DNA from: an uncultured Elusimicrobia bacterium
GTDB taxonomy: Bacteria > Elusimicrobiota > Elusimicrobia > Elusimicrobiales > UBA9959
Length of the DNA: 37,791 bases
Direction: 5' to 3'
Assembly: GCA_903873295.1 (NCBI GenBank)
Contig: CAIQNV010000044.1
Location: 1 to 37,791 of the forward strand
The stretch's first letter is position 1. Every line of letters starts with the position of its first letter. This document shows positions 1-8,336 of this stretch, in pieces. A program made the translations under genes and the position numbers. The notes under the pieces were generated by a model. The model worked only from the letters and a program-made list of their open reading frames with translations, was not told where the DNA came from and searched no databases.

Positions 1-19
1 CGTAGGATATCTGATATCC

Positions 20-53
20 AAAAAGGCTTTGCGCTTAGAGCGCCACTAAGCCT
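20..53 (-). terminator. Probable intrinsic terminator, minus strand
   Basis: Read on the minus strand, outer arms AGGCTT (53-48) and AAGCCT (29-24) enclose an inner GCGCT/AGCGC stem (43-39 with 35-31), and a run of five T follows (24-20). This is the form of a rho-independent terminator. It lies beyond the atpC terminator at 167-195, so it is either a back-up terminator or the end of a separate short transcript. A perfect GGATATC/GATATCC palindrome lies just downstream at 5-19. Confidence 0.6.
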
Positions 54-94
54 CTCGGAAGGAAGCCACCCTTTTCATATTACCATCAGACGGC

Positions 95-157
95 CAACGG
101 TTCCTGCGCGGCTGAATGGGCAACCCCATGACCGGCCCGTAGCCAAGCTAAACCCGG
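95..157. repeat. Intergenic repeat, copy 1
   Basis: Bases 95-140 (46 bp) are identical, in the same orientation, to 10146-10191. Weaker similarity continues to 157 (and to 10208). This copy lies between the atpC terminator and the terminator at 20-53, with no gene. Copy 2 carries an inverted partner arm that is not evident here. It may be a dispersed intergenic (REP- or MITE-like) element or part of a structured RNA; two copies in one window suggest more in the genome. Confidence 0.8.
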
Positions 158-166
158 CCTGCACCT

Positions 167-195
167 AAAAAAATACCCCGCGCGGGCGGGGTATT
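167..195 (-). terminator. Intrinsic terminator of the atp operon
   Basis: A perfect 10-bp stem (172-181 with 186-195) closes a 4-nt loop and is followed on the minus strand by seven T (173-167). It starts 23 nt after the atpC stop codon. This is a textbook rho-independent terminator and marks the end of the ATP synthase transcript. Confidence 0.9.
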
Positions 196-217
196 CTTAT
201 GCGGCTTGAGCGGGCCG

Positions 218-640
218 CTACGGCTTGTGCTTGCGCCGGAACTCGGCCACCTTCAGCCGGACGGCGGCGCGGCGCAGGGCCGCGCTGGCCTCGTCGAGCG
301 CCAGATCCGCGCCGCGCATCGCCAGAGCTTCCTTAGCCTTCTGATAGGCCTGGCGCGCGCGCTCCTCGTTCACTTCTTTTGCCAGCTCGGCCGCCTCTGC
401 CAGGATCAGGACCTTGTTCCTGTGCACCTCGGCAAAGCCGCTCAAAACCGAGAAGAACTCCGCCTTATGCCCTTCTTTATACTTCAGGACGCCTTCCTTC
501 ATCTGCGCCGCGAAGGACGCGTGGCCCGGCAGCACGCCCATTTCCCCGCCGAAAGCCGGGATGGTGACAAAATCCACCGGCTTGTCGGTCAGCACCGCTT
601 TTTCAGGCGTTAAAATAGTGAGCAAAAGTTTATTTTCCAT
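218..640 (-). CDS. atpC: F1Fo ATP synthase epsilon subunit
   Basis: This 140-residue protein is the epsilon subunit of the F1 central stalk, which couples rotation of the c ring to catalysis and can inhibit ATP hydrolysis. The N-terminal beta-sandwich is recognisable from the LTILTPEKAVLTD start, the FVTIPAFGGEMGVLPGHA segment and the FSVLSGFAEV strand. A helical C-terminal hairpin rich in Ala, Glu and Arg follows. Length is normal for the family. It begins 3 nt after the atpD stop and is the last gene of the operon, with the intrinsic terminator just downstream. Confidence 0.95.
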   Translation of the reverse strand: MENKLLLTILTPEKAVLTDKPVDFVTIPAFGGEMGVLPGHASFAAQMKEGVLKYKEGHKAEFFSVLSGFAEVHRNKVLILAEAAELAKEVNEERARQAYQKAKEALAMRGADLALDEASAALRRAAVRLKVAEFRRKHKP

Positions 641-643
641 ACA

Positions 644-2077
<1,434 letters not shown>

Positions 2078-2108
2078 TCAAAGTGTGCGGCCAGCCTCCG
2101 CTTCCGCC

Positions 2109-3011
2109 CTAGCCGCCCAGCGCTTCCGCGCCGCTCACAATCTCGTTAAGCTCGGTGGTTATCATCGCCTGACGCATCTTGTTCAGCTTGAGCGTAAGGC
2201 CGTCTATCAGTTCGGAAGCGTTCTTCGAAGCCGCTTCCATGGCGTTCATCCGCGCCGCCAGCTCCGCGGCCTGCGATTCAAGCAGGACCCTGTACAGCTG
2301 GGCGCCGATATACCTGGGAAGCAGCGCCTCCAGAAGCGACTTTTTTTCCGGCTCAAAACTAAAATCGCTCATTTTCCTGCCGGCGGCGCCGGAAACTTTA
2401 AGTATATGGTGCTTGAGCGGCAGCAGAGCTTCCCGCACAATGCGCTGCGTCAGCATCGATTTAAATTCGTTGTAGATAAGCGTCACGGAGAGCACGTCTT
2501 TCCCCGCGAACACTTTAAGGACGTTCCCGGCCAGGATATCGGCGTGGACATAGCCGACCTTAGGGAAGACGCCGACCATCTCGTAGCTTATTTCGAGGTT
2601 AAGGCCTTTAAGCCTTTTTATGAAGTCGCGGCTTTTGCGGCCCACGCAGATAACGTACAGCTTCCGGCCGCGGTTCTCCGTGAGCCAGGCCGCCGCGGCC
2701 TTGAGGAGGTTGGAATTGAAGGAGCCGCACAGGCCCTTGTCGCCGGCGATCAGCACCAGTCCCGCCGCTGCCGCCTGCGGCCTTTCAGCGAACAGCTTAT
2801 ATGCCGGAGACTTCTTGAAATCCCCGCCCTCCATCTCGGCGCAGAGGTCGGCTATCAGGCCCTCCATATGAACGGCGAAAGGCCGCGAAGCGAGGATGGC
2901 GCCCTGGGCCCGCTTGATGCGGGCCGCGGAAACCATCTTCATGGCATAAGTTATCTGCTTTATGCTTTTGACGGACTTGATGCGCTTTCTTATGTCTCTT
3001 AAAGATGCCAT
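2109..3011 (-). CDS. atpG: F1Fo ATP synthase gamma subunit
   Basis: This 300-residue protein is the gamma subunit, the rotating shaft inside the alpha3beta3 ring. The N-terminal MASLRDIRKRIKSVKSIKQI helix, the ITYAMKMVSAARI motif and the central GDKGLCGSFNSNLLK segment are diagnostic. The C-terminal helix (ELIDGLTLKLNKMRQAMITTEL followed by NEIVSGAEAL) is intact. Length is normal. It follows the inserted epimerase gene by 25 nt and is co-directional with it, so it is probably transcribed through it. Confidence 0.96.
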   Translation of the reverse strand: MASLRDIRKRIKSVKSIKQITYAMKMVSAARIKRAQGAILASRPFAVHMEGLIADLCAEMEGGDFKKSPAYKLFAERPQAAAAGLVLIAGDKGLCGSFNSNLLKAAAAWLTENRGRKLYVICVGRKSRDFIKRLKGLNLEISYEMVGVFPKVGYVHADILAGNVLKVFAGKDVLSVTLIYNEFKSMLTQRIVREALLPLKHHILKVSGAAGRKMSDFSFEPEKKSLLEALLPRYIGAQLYRVLLESQAAELAARMNAMEAASKNASELIDGLTLKLNKMRQAMITTELNEIVSGAEALGG

Positions 3012-3036
3012 AAATTTTTAGCCGCCCGCCGCCGCG

Positions 3037-3957
3037 TCACAGCCCGCTCTTCTTCATTTCTTTAACATAGTCGGCTATGCCGCTCTCGAGGTTCCATTCC
3101 GGCCGGTAGTTCAGATAAGCCTTGGCGTACCTGAGATCGCCCTGGGTCTTCATCTGGTAAAAATTATAGGGGTTGTCGAAGTATTCCGGCGCGAGGTCCG
3201 TGCCCATGGCCTTGTTCAGCGCCTCGACCACCTCGTTGAAATTCCCCGGCTTGCCGCTGGCCAGGTTGCAGACGCAGGACTTTTCCGCTTCGAGCGCGTT
3301 GAGATTGCCCCGCACGATATCTTTGACGTAGACGAAATCCCGCACCTGCTCGCCGTACTTGAAGATCCGGGGCCGCTTGCCGGCCTTCATCTGCAGGTAA
3401 AGCTGGTACATCATGCTGGCGGCGTGGCCCTTGTAATATTCCCGGGGCCCATAGACGTTGAAATAGCGCAGGCCCACCAGCCTCATCTCCGCGTGCGCGG
3501 CCGCGAACTCCCTCGCCACGTTATCCATCATCGCCTTCGAGAAGCCGTAAACATTCTCGGGGAGGAGCGGCTGGTCTTCCTTCATAGGGCACTCGCCGTT
3601 GCCGTACACGCCGGCCGAAGAGGCGTAGACCACCCTTTTGACGCCTTTTTCGAGGGCGAAGCTCAGGATGTTCCTGAACCCCTCCACGTTCACTTCCATC
3701 ATCCTCTTTTGATCGTGCACGGTGGTATCGGTGATGGCGGCCTCATGAAAAATAGCGTCCACTTTCCCGGTCTTGTCCCACCAGTCGCGGCCCAGGATGT
3801 CGTAGGCGAGCACGTCGCCTTTGAAGTTGAGCAGGTTCTTGAAATTCCCGGACGAGAAATTATCAAGGACCACCACCTCCGCCCTGCGCTCCTCCACCAG
3901 GGTGAAAGCCAGGTTGGATCCGATAAAGCCGGCGCCGCCGGTGACCAGGTATTTCAT
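3037..3957 (-). CDS. hldD: ADP-heptose 6-epimerase-like SDR protein inside the atp operon
   Basis: A 306-residue extended short-chain dehydrogenase/epimerase. The N-terminal NAD(P)-binding GGAGFIG is at residues 7-13. The active site has Ser113/Ser114 and Tyr137-x3-Lys141. The HEAAITDTT segment and the RYFNVYGPREYYKGHAAS block closely match HldD (RfaD), which inverts C6 of ADP-D-glycero-D-manno-heptose for LPS core synthesis; the exact substrate is inferred. The gene starts 8 nt after atpA and ends 25 nt before atpG, so it is cotranscribed with ATP synthase although its role is in envelope sugar metabolism. Another nucleotide-sugar epimerase activity is the main alternative. Confidence 0.8.
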   Translation of the reverse strand: MKYLVTGGAGFIGSNLAFTLVEERRAEVVVLDNFSSGNFKNLLNFKGDVLAYDILGRDWWDKTGKVDAIFHEAAITDTTVHDQKRMMEVNVEGFRNILSFALEKGVKRVVYASSAGVYGNGECPMKEDQPLLPENVYGFSKAMMDNVAREFAAAHAEMRLVGLRYFNVYGPREYYKGHAASMMYQLYLQMKAGKRPRIFKYGEQVRDFVYVKDIVRGNLNALEAEKSCVCNLASGKPGNFNEVVEALNKAMGTDLAPEYFDNPYNFYQMKTQGDLRYAKAYLNYRPEWNLESGIADYVKEMKKSGL

Positions 3958-3965
3958 GAAGGTCC

Positions 3966-5480
3966 TTAAACGAAATTCTTCTTAAACTCCGTTATCGTGT
4001 TCGTCAGTCTGCTCTCGAGGTCCTCATCCAGCTGTTTTTTCAGCGCGATGTCGGCCAGGAGGTTCGAGTACTTGTCCTTCACGAACCTGAGGAGGTCGGT
4101 CTCGAATTTTTTGACATTGGGCAGCTCGATGCCGTCCAGATGCCCGCGGGTGCCGGCGAAGAACGCCACCACCTGCTCCTCTACGGGCATGGGCTTGAAC
4201 TGCCCCTGCTTCAGCAGCTCCACCAGGCGCTCGCCGCGCTTGAGCTGGTCCATGCTCGACTTGTCGAGGTCGGAGCCGAACTGCGCGAAAGCGGCGAGCT
4301 CGTTGTATTGGGCCAGGTCCGACCGGAGCCGGCCCGCCACCTGGCGCATGGCCTTTATCTGGGCCGAGCTGCCGACGCGCGACACGGAGATGCCCACATT
4401 GACCGCCGGCCTGATGCCGGAATGGAAAAGGGAGGGCTCCAGGTAGATCTGCCCGTCGGTGATGGAGATGACGTTGGTCGGGATATAGGCCGTCACGTCG
4501 TTGGCCTGGGTTTCGATGATGGGCAGGGCCGTGATAGAGCCCCCGCCGTTCTTCTCGGAAAGCTTGCAGGCGCGCTCCAGGAGCCGCGAGTGGAGATAGA
4601 ACACGTCGCCGGGGTAGGCTTCCCGGCCCGGCGGGCGGCGCAGCAGCAAAGACATCTGGCGGTAGGACTGCGCGTGCTTGGAAAGGTCGTCGTAAATTAT
4701 CAGCGCGTGCCGCCCTTCCCAGAGGAAGCCTTCGGCGATGGCGCAGCCGGAATAAGGCGCGAGGTAAAGCAGGGAGGCGGGCTGCGAGGCGCTGGCGGAT
4801 ACGATTATGGAATATTCCATGGCGCCGTTCTCTTCCAGGATCTTTACCACGCGGGCCACGGTGGATTCCTTCTGGCCGATGGCGACGTAGATGCAGATAG
4901 GGCGCTTGTCAGCCGGCTCTTTTTTCTGGTTGATTATGGCGTCGATGGCGATGGCCGTCTTGCCGGTCTGCCTGTCGCCGATGATAAGCTCGCGCTGGCC
5001 GCGGCCTATCGGGATCATGCCGTCCACAGCCTTGATGCCGGTCTGCAGCGCCTCCCTGACCGGGGCGCGCTCCAGCACGCCGGGTGCGATAACTTCCACC
5101 GGGCGCCTTTTCTTGGCGTTTATCGGGCCTTTGCCGTCGATAGGATTGCCGAGCGGGTCCACTACGCGGCCGATCAGCTCGGGGCCCACCGGGACGTCCA
5201 CGACGCGGTTGGTCCGCTTCACGCGGTCGCCCTCCCTGATCAGGGCGTCCTCGCCCATGATCACGATGCCGACGTTCTCGCGCTCGATATTGAGCACCAT
5301 GCCCGAAACGCCGCCCTCGAATTCCACCAGCTCGCCGATCACCGCGCTGCTCAGGCCGTAGACGCGGGCGATGCCGTCGCCCATCTGGAGCACCTGCCCG
5401 GTTTCGGACAGCTCCGCCTCGGGAATGAATTTCTCTATCCGCCCTTTAATAATTTCTGTGATTTCTTCCGGTCGTATCAT
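3966..5480 (-). CDS. atpA: F1Fo ATP synthase alpha subunit
   Basis: The 504-residue alpha subunit holds the non-catalytic nucleotide sites of F1. Walker A GDRQTGKT is at about 168-175, and the Walker B region reads [17 protein letters not shown]. The [11 protein letters not shown] and [16 protein letters not shown] blocks are intact. Length is typical. It begins 33 nt after atpH. Unlike the common atpA-atpG order, an epimerase gene follows it directly. Confidence 0.97.
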   Translation of the reverse strand: MIRPEEITEIIKGRIEKFIPEAELSETGQVLQMGDGIARVYGLSSAVIGELVEFEGGVSGMVLNIERENVGIVIMGEDALIREGDRVKRTNRVVDVPVGPELIGRVVDPLGNPIDGKGPINAKKRRPVEVIAPGVLERAPVREALQTGIKAVDGMIPIGRGQRELIIGDRQTGKTAIAIDAIINQKKEPADKRPICIYVAIGQKESTVARVVKILEENGAMEYSIIVSASASQPASLLYLAPYSGCAIAEGFLWEGRHALIIYDDLSKHAQSYRQMSLLLRRPPGREAYPGDVFYLHSRLLERACKLSEKNGGGSITALPIIETQANDVTAYIPTNVISITDGQIYLEPSLFHSGIRPAVNVGISVSRVGSSAQIKAMRQVAGRLRSDLAQYNELAAFAQFGSDLDKSSMDQLKRGERLVELLKQGQFKPMPVEEQVVAFFAGTRGHLDGIELPNVKKFETDLLRFVKDKYSNLLADIALKKQLDEDLESRLTNTITEFKKNFV

Positions 5481-5513
5481 AAGATCCTTTTAGCCGGCCC
5501 GGCGGCCGGGCCG

Positions 5514-6068
5514 CTAGCCGTTAATAAGTCCGGCGCGCAGGGCTTTAAGCTTGCCGCGCACCGTGGCGTCTATCAGAGTGTCGCCGACTTTAATTTCAAA
5601 GCCGCCCAGCACGCGCTCCGCCAGCACGCCGCGCAGAATAATTTTCTTGCCCGCCGGCCCGGCCAGCAGCGCGTTTATCCGTTTAAGCTCCCCCTCGGAA
5701 AGCGGGTAGCGGCTGCTCACCTCGGCGCGGATCACGCCGCAGAACCCGTCGTTCAGGCTCAGGCACTCCTTCAGTATCTCCTCGATGAGCCCGAAGCGCC
5801 CCTGCCGCACCAGCAGGCCGGCGAAATCGGCGGCCAGGCCGAACTTCCCCGCGCCGAGCATGGCGGCCAGCGCCTCCAGCTTTACGCCGCTGTTCACGGC
5901 CGGATGCGTCAGCGTTCTGAGATGCGGGCGGACGGCCTCCAGGAGCCGGCGCAGGCCGTCGATCTTTACGCCGGCGGCGGCCTCCAGCGCGGCGCCGAAA
6001 ACTTTATCGTCCAGGCCCATGTAGGCCCTGGCATAACGCTTGGCGAGTATTTTGGCGCTTGAGTCCAT
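5514..6068 (-). CDS. atpH: F1Fo ATP synthase delta subunit
   Basis: A 184-residue delta (OSCP) subunit that joins the peripheral stalk to the top of F1. The start KILAKRYARAYMG, the mid-protein segment LLVRQGRFGLIEEILKE and the C-terminal GGFEIKVGDTLIDATVRGKL are family features, and length is normal. Its ATG overlaps the atpF stop as ATGA, which indicates translational coupling of the two stalk subunits. Confidence 0.93.
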   Translation of the reverse strand: MDSSAKILAKRYARAYMGLDDKVFGAALEAAAGVKIDGLRRLLEAVRPHLRTLTHPAVNSGVKLEALAAMLGAGKFGLAADFAGLLVRQGRFGLIEEILKECLSLNDGFCGVIRAEVSSRYPLSEGELKRINALLAGPAGKKIILRGVLAERVLGGFEIKVGDTLIDATVRGKLKALRAGLING

Positions 6069-6586
6069 CAGTTCTCCAGCTTAAGCTCCGGCTTGTCTTT
6101 TTCGAGCTCGGCCAGGTACTTCGACGCCAGGTCCGTATTGGTCCGGTGGTCCAGCTGGTGCATCAATATCCGCTCGGCCGCCATTACGGAAAGCTCCGCC
6201 ACCTTGGTCCTGAGCTCGCGGGCCTCCTCGATCTTCTGCGCCTCTATCTCCCGCTTGGCCGCCTCCACGATTATGCCGGCGCTCCGGCGGGCTTCCTCTA
6301 TATGCAGCTCCCGCTCTTTATCCGTGGAAAGCCTGGCCTCGTCCATGCGGCGCTGTATCTCGGACTTCAGCCCGGAGAGCTGGGCGTCCAGCTCCGATTT
6401 TATTTTTTCGGCCTCCGCGCGGGCGGTCTCCGCCGCGTGCCGGTCGTGCTTCAGGGCGCGCTCGCGCTCCTCCACCGCGTGCATCAGCGGCCGCCAGGCC
6501 GTCTTAGACAGCAGCAGCACCAGCAGCGCAAAGCAGAGTATCGTCCAAAACATCAGGCCGAATTCCGGCCTAATCAATGCTTCCAT
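6068..6586 (-). CDS. atpF: F1Fo ATP synthase b subunit
   Basis: The peripheral-stalk b subunit has one N-terminal membrane helix (FGLMFWTILCFALLVLLL) followed by a long charged coiled coil. I chose the ATG at 6586 (172 residues) because GGAG lies 6 nt upstream and the protein then begins just before the membrane helix. The longer frame to 6670 would add 28 residues translated from the hairpin region. There is one b-type gene only and no b-prime was seen. The stop overlaps the atpH start. Confidence 0.92.
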   Translation of the reverse strand: MEALIRPEFGLMFWTILCFALLVLLLSKTAWRPLMHAVEERERALKHDRHAAETARAEAEKIKSELDAQLSGLKSEIQRRMDEARLSTDKERELHIEEARRSAGIIVEAAKREIEAQKIEEARELRTKVAELSVMAAERILMHQLDHRTNTDLASKYLAELEKDKPELKLEN

Positions 6587-6620
6587 AGGTAACTCCAGAT
6601 CCCCGATCGGGAAAGGTCGC

Positions 6621-6662
6621 CAGCCTGCCGGGTCACCAGTTGTCGTACTGGTGACTGGGCTG
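6621..6662 (-). promoter_or_regulatory. Stem-loop between atpE and atpF
   Basis: A perfect 9-bp stem (6632-6640 with 6647-6655) closes a 6-nt loop. An outer CAGCC/GGCTG pairing (6621-6625 with 6658-6662) can extend it. It lies in the 96-nt gap between the atpE stop and the atpF start and has no T tract, so it is not a plain terminator. A processing or stabilising hairpin that protects the 3' end of the atpE message would help make the c subunit in excess. That role is inferred. Confidence 0.6.
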
Positions 6663-6682
6663 CCGGCCACTGGCGGCTGCGG

Positions 6683-6976
6683 TTATTTATGCGCTTCGGT
6701 CTGCGCGGCGGCCGGGGCGGCTTCGCTCTTGGGCATCGCGAAGTTCATCACGGCCAGCAGGCAGATGACCAGCCCGAAGAACGCGAGGCCTTCGATGAGG
6801 GCGGCGGCGATGATCATCGTGGTGCGCAGCGCGGGGCCCGCTTCGGGCTGCCGGGCGGTGCCTTCAAGGGCGGCGGCGGCCAGCTTGCCTATGCCGAGGG
6901 CGGCGCCTATAAGCACGAGGCCGGCGCCTAAACCCGCGCCTATGTAACCGAGTCCGAGGAATGTCATATCGTTCAT
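6683..6976 (-). CDS. atpE: F1Fo ATP synthase c subunit
   Basis: A 97-residue proteolipid that forms the rotor ring. It has two membrane helices joined by the polar loop ARQPEA, and the ion-binding carboxylate is Glu62 in ALIEGLAFFG. The Gln and Ser/Thr ligands of the Na+-binding c-ring signature are not evident, so proton coupling is more likely. The Ala/Lys-rich C-terminal tail (about residues 82-97) is longer than in many family members. A GGAGG sits 9 nt before the ATG at 6976. Confidence 0.96.
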   Translation of the reverse strand: MNDMTFLGLGYIGAGLGAGLVLIGAALGIGKLAAAALEGTARQPEAGPALRTTMIIAAALIEGLAFFGLVICLLAVMNFAMPKSEAAPAAAQTEAHK

Positions 6977-7061
6977 TGTGTGCTACCTCCGTTTAATATC
7001 CTGTAAATCAGCCTTCCAAATTTTCCCGCCCGGGTCCCCGACTCCCGACCCGCGGTTTTAT

Positions 7062-7823
7062 TTAATGCGGATGCATCGCGGCGCCGGTGAAGATCGCCGT
7101 CAGGAACACGAAAACATAGGCCTGCAGGAAGGCCACGAACAGCTCCAGCAGCAGCGTGAACAGCACCAGCCCGACCGAGATCGGCGCCACTCCGAACCCC
7201 ACTACCGCGCTGAGCGAGCCGAAGATGAAAATGAAGCTTATGAAAGCCAGTATCACTATATGCCCCGCTATCATGTTCGCGAAAAGACGGATGCAGAGCG
7301 CGAAGGTCTTGGTCAGCAGGCCGATCAGCTCGATGGGGAAAAGCAGCGGGTAAAGCCAGACCGGCACGCCCTTGGGCACTATATGGCTGAAATAGCCGAA
7401 AAACCCCTGCTCCTTTATGCCGGCGAAATTCACGAGGGCGAAGGTGGTAAGCGCGAGCCCCGCCGTAACGGCCAGGTTGCCGGTGGCCGTGGCGCCGTAC
7501 GGCACCAGGCCCAGCAGGTTAAGGACCAGAATAAAGAAGAACAGGGTGGAAAAATAACCCATATAAGCCCGGCCCTTGTGGCCGAGGTTCGGTTCCACCA
7601 CCTCGTCGCGCAGGAACAGCACGATGATCTCTATCAGGGCGCGGAAGGGGGCCAGGGCGGCGGAGCGGCTGCGGATGATGAGCGGAAAAACTATCAGGAG
7701 GATGAGCGAGGCGATCCCCATCATCAGCAGATGCTTGGAGACGGGGAGCCTGAGCGGGCCCAGGACTACCCACGACCAGATTTTATCTACGATGTGGTGC
7801 TCAAGAATTTCTTTTAATCCCAT
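7062..7823 (-). CDS. atpB: F1Fo ATP synthase a subunit
   Basis: The 253-residue a subunit forms the ion half-channels next to the c ring. The essential arginine is Arg179 in LCIRLFANMIAGH, and five to six hydrophobic helices are visible. The start codon overlaps the end of the upstream atpI-like gene by 23 nt. Length is normal. Confidence 0.95.
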   Translation of the reverse strand: MGLKEILEHHIVDKIWSWVVLGPLRLPVSKHLLMMGIASLILLIVFPLIIRSRSAALAPFRALIEIIVLFLRDEVVEPNLGHKGRAYMGYFSTLFFFILVLNLLGLVPYGATATGNLAVTAGLALTTFALVNFAGIKEQGFFGYFSHIVPKGVPVWLYPLLFPIELIGLLTKTFALCIRLFANMIAGHIVILAFISFIFIFGSLSAVVGFGVAPISVGLVLFTLLLELFVAFLQAYVFVFLTAIFTGAAMHPH

Positions 7824-8091
7824 TATGTTTCAGCGGAAACGCCTCAAATGCCATCTGAACCAGGATAAAGGAACCCGTAAACGAGATTGTAAGTATAACT
7901 TTTTCATGGCGCAGCACGCAAATCGCCGCGAGCAGCAGCGCGAAACGCAGGAAGAATCCCGACGTGAAAACCAGATAAAAGACCTTATCGGAGGAATCGA
8001 GGACTTTCTTCAGCGCCAGCCGCGAGCCCCAGCCGCTCAAAGCGCCGAGAGCCGCCCCACAAAGTACAACCGCCGGTATGCTATTTATCAA
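7801..8091 (-). CDS. atpI: AtpI-like membrane protein of the ATP synthase operon
   Basis: A 96-residue protein with three to four hydrophobic segments and almost no soluble part. Position (second gene, directly before atpB) and topology fit the ATP synthase I family, which in other bacteria assists c-ring assembly or Mg2+ supply. Sequence identity to AtpI is not obvious by eye, so the call rests on context. It overlaps atpB by 23 nt and the upstream atpZ-like gene by 11 nt, which implies tight coupling. Confidence 0.7.
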   Translation of the reverse strand: MINSIPAVVLCGAALGALSGWGSRLALKKVLDSSDKVFYLVFTSGFFLRFALLLAAICVLRHEKVILTISFTGSFILVQMAFEAFPLKHNGIKRNS

Positions 8092-8296
8092 CGCGCCCCC
8101 CGTTTTCAGGCAAGAGCTCCCGCACCACCAGATAAAACCCCCCGCCCAGCCCGGCGGCCGCGCCGCCCAGCATAAGCCAGGGAGCGGTGCCCAGTTTTTT
8201 ATCCAGCCAGTAGCCGCCCCAGAAGCCCAGCAGCACCGCCACGGCCAGCTCCAGCCCTATCTGCGCGTAATTCCAGTAATTTTCTTTGTCCGCCAT
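8081..8296 (-). CDS. atpZ: AtpZ-like (ATPase gene 1) small membrane protein
   Basis: A 71-residue protein beginning MADKENYWNYAQIGLELA, with two hydrophobic helices and the GFWGGYWLDKKLGTAPWLML segment typical of AtpZ. AtpZ and AtpI proteins have been linked to assembly or ion supply for ATP synthase. I chose the ATG at 8296; the frame is open to 8377 but those residues would overlap the divergent regulator gene. It is the first gene of the operon, so the operon promoter must lie in the 40-bp divergent gap or inside the regulator's first codons. Confidence 0.8.
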   Translation of the reverse strand: MADKENYWNYAQIGLELAVAVLLGFWGGYWLDKKLGTAPWLMLGGAAAGLGGGFYLVVRELLPENGGRVDK

Positions 8297-8336
8297 GCAA
8301 AGAATTCTACTATTTAAAAATGATAAAATCATTTCT

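Noticed and set aside
4140-6062. 640-codon open frame on the plus strand
   Set aside because: It is antisense to atpA and atpH, which are unambiguous. Long antisense frames are expected in GC-rich coding DNA, and the composition (His/Asp/Ala-rich) is unlike a real protein.
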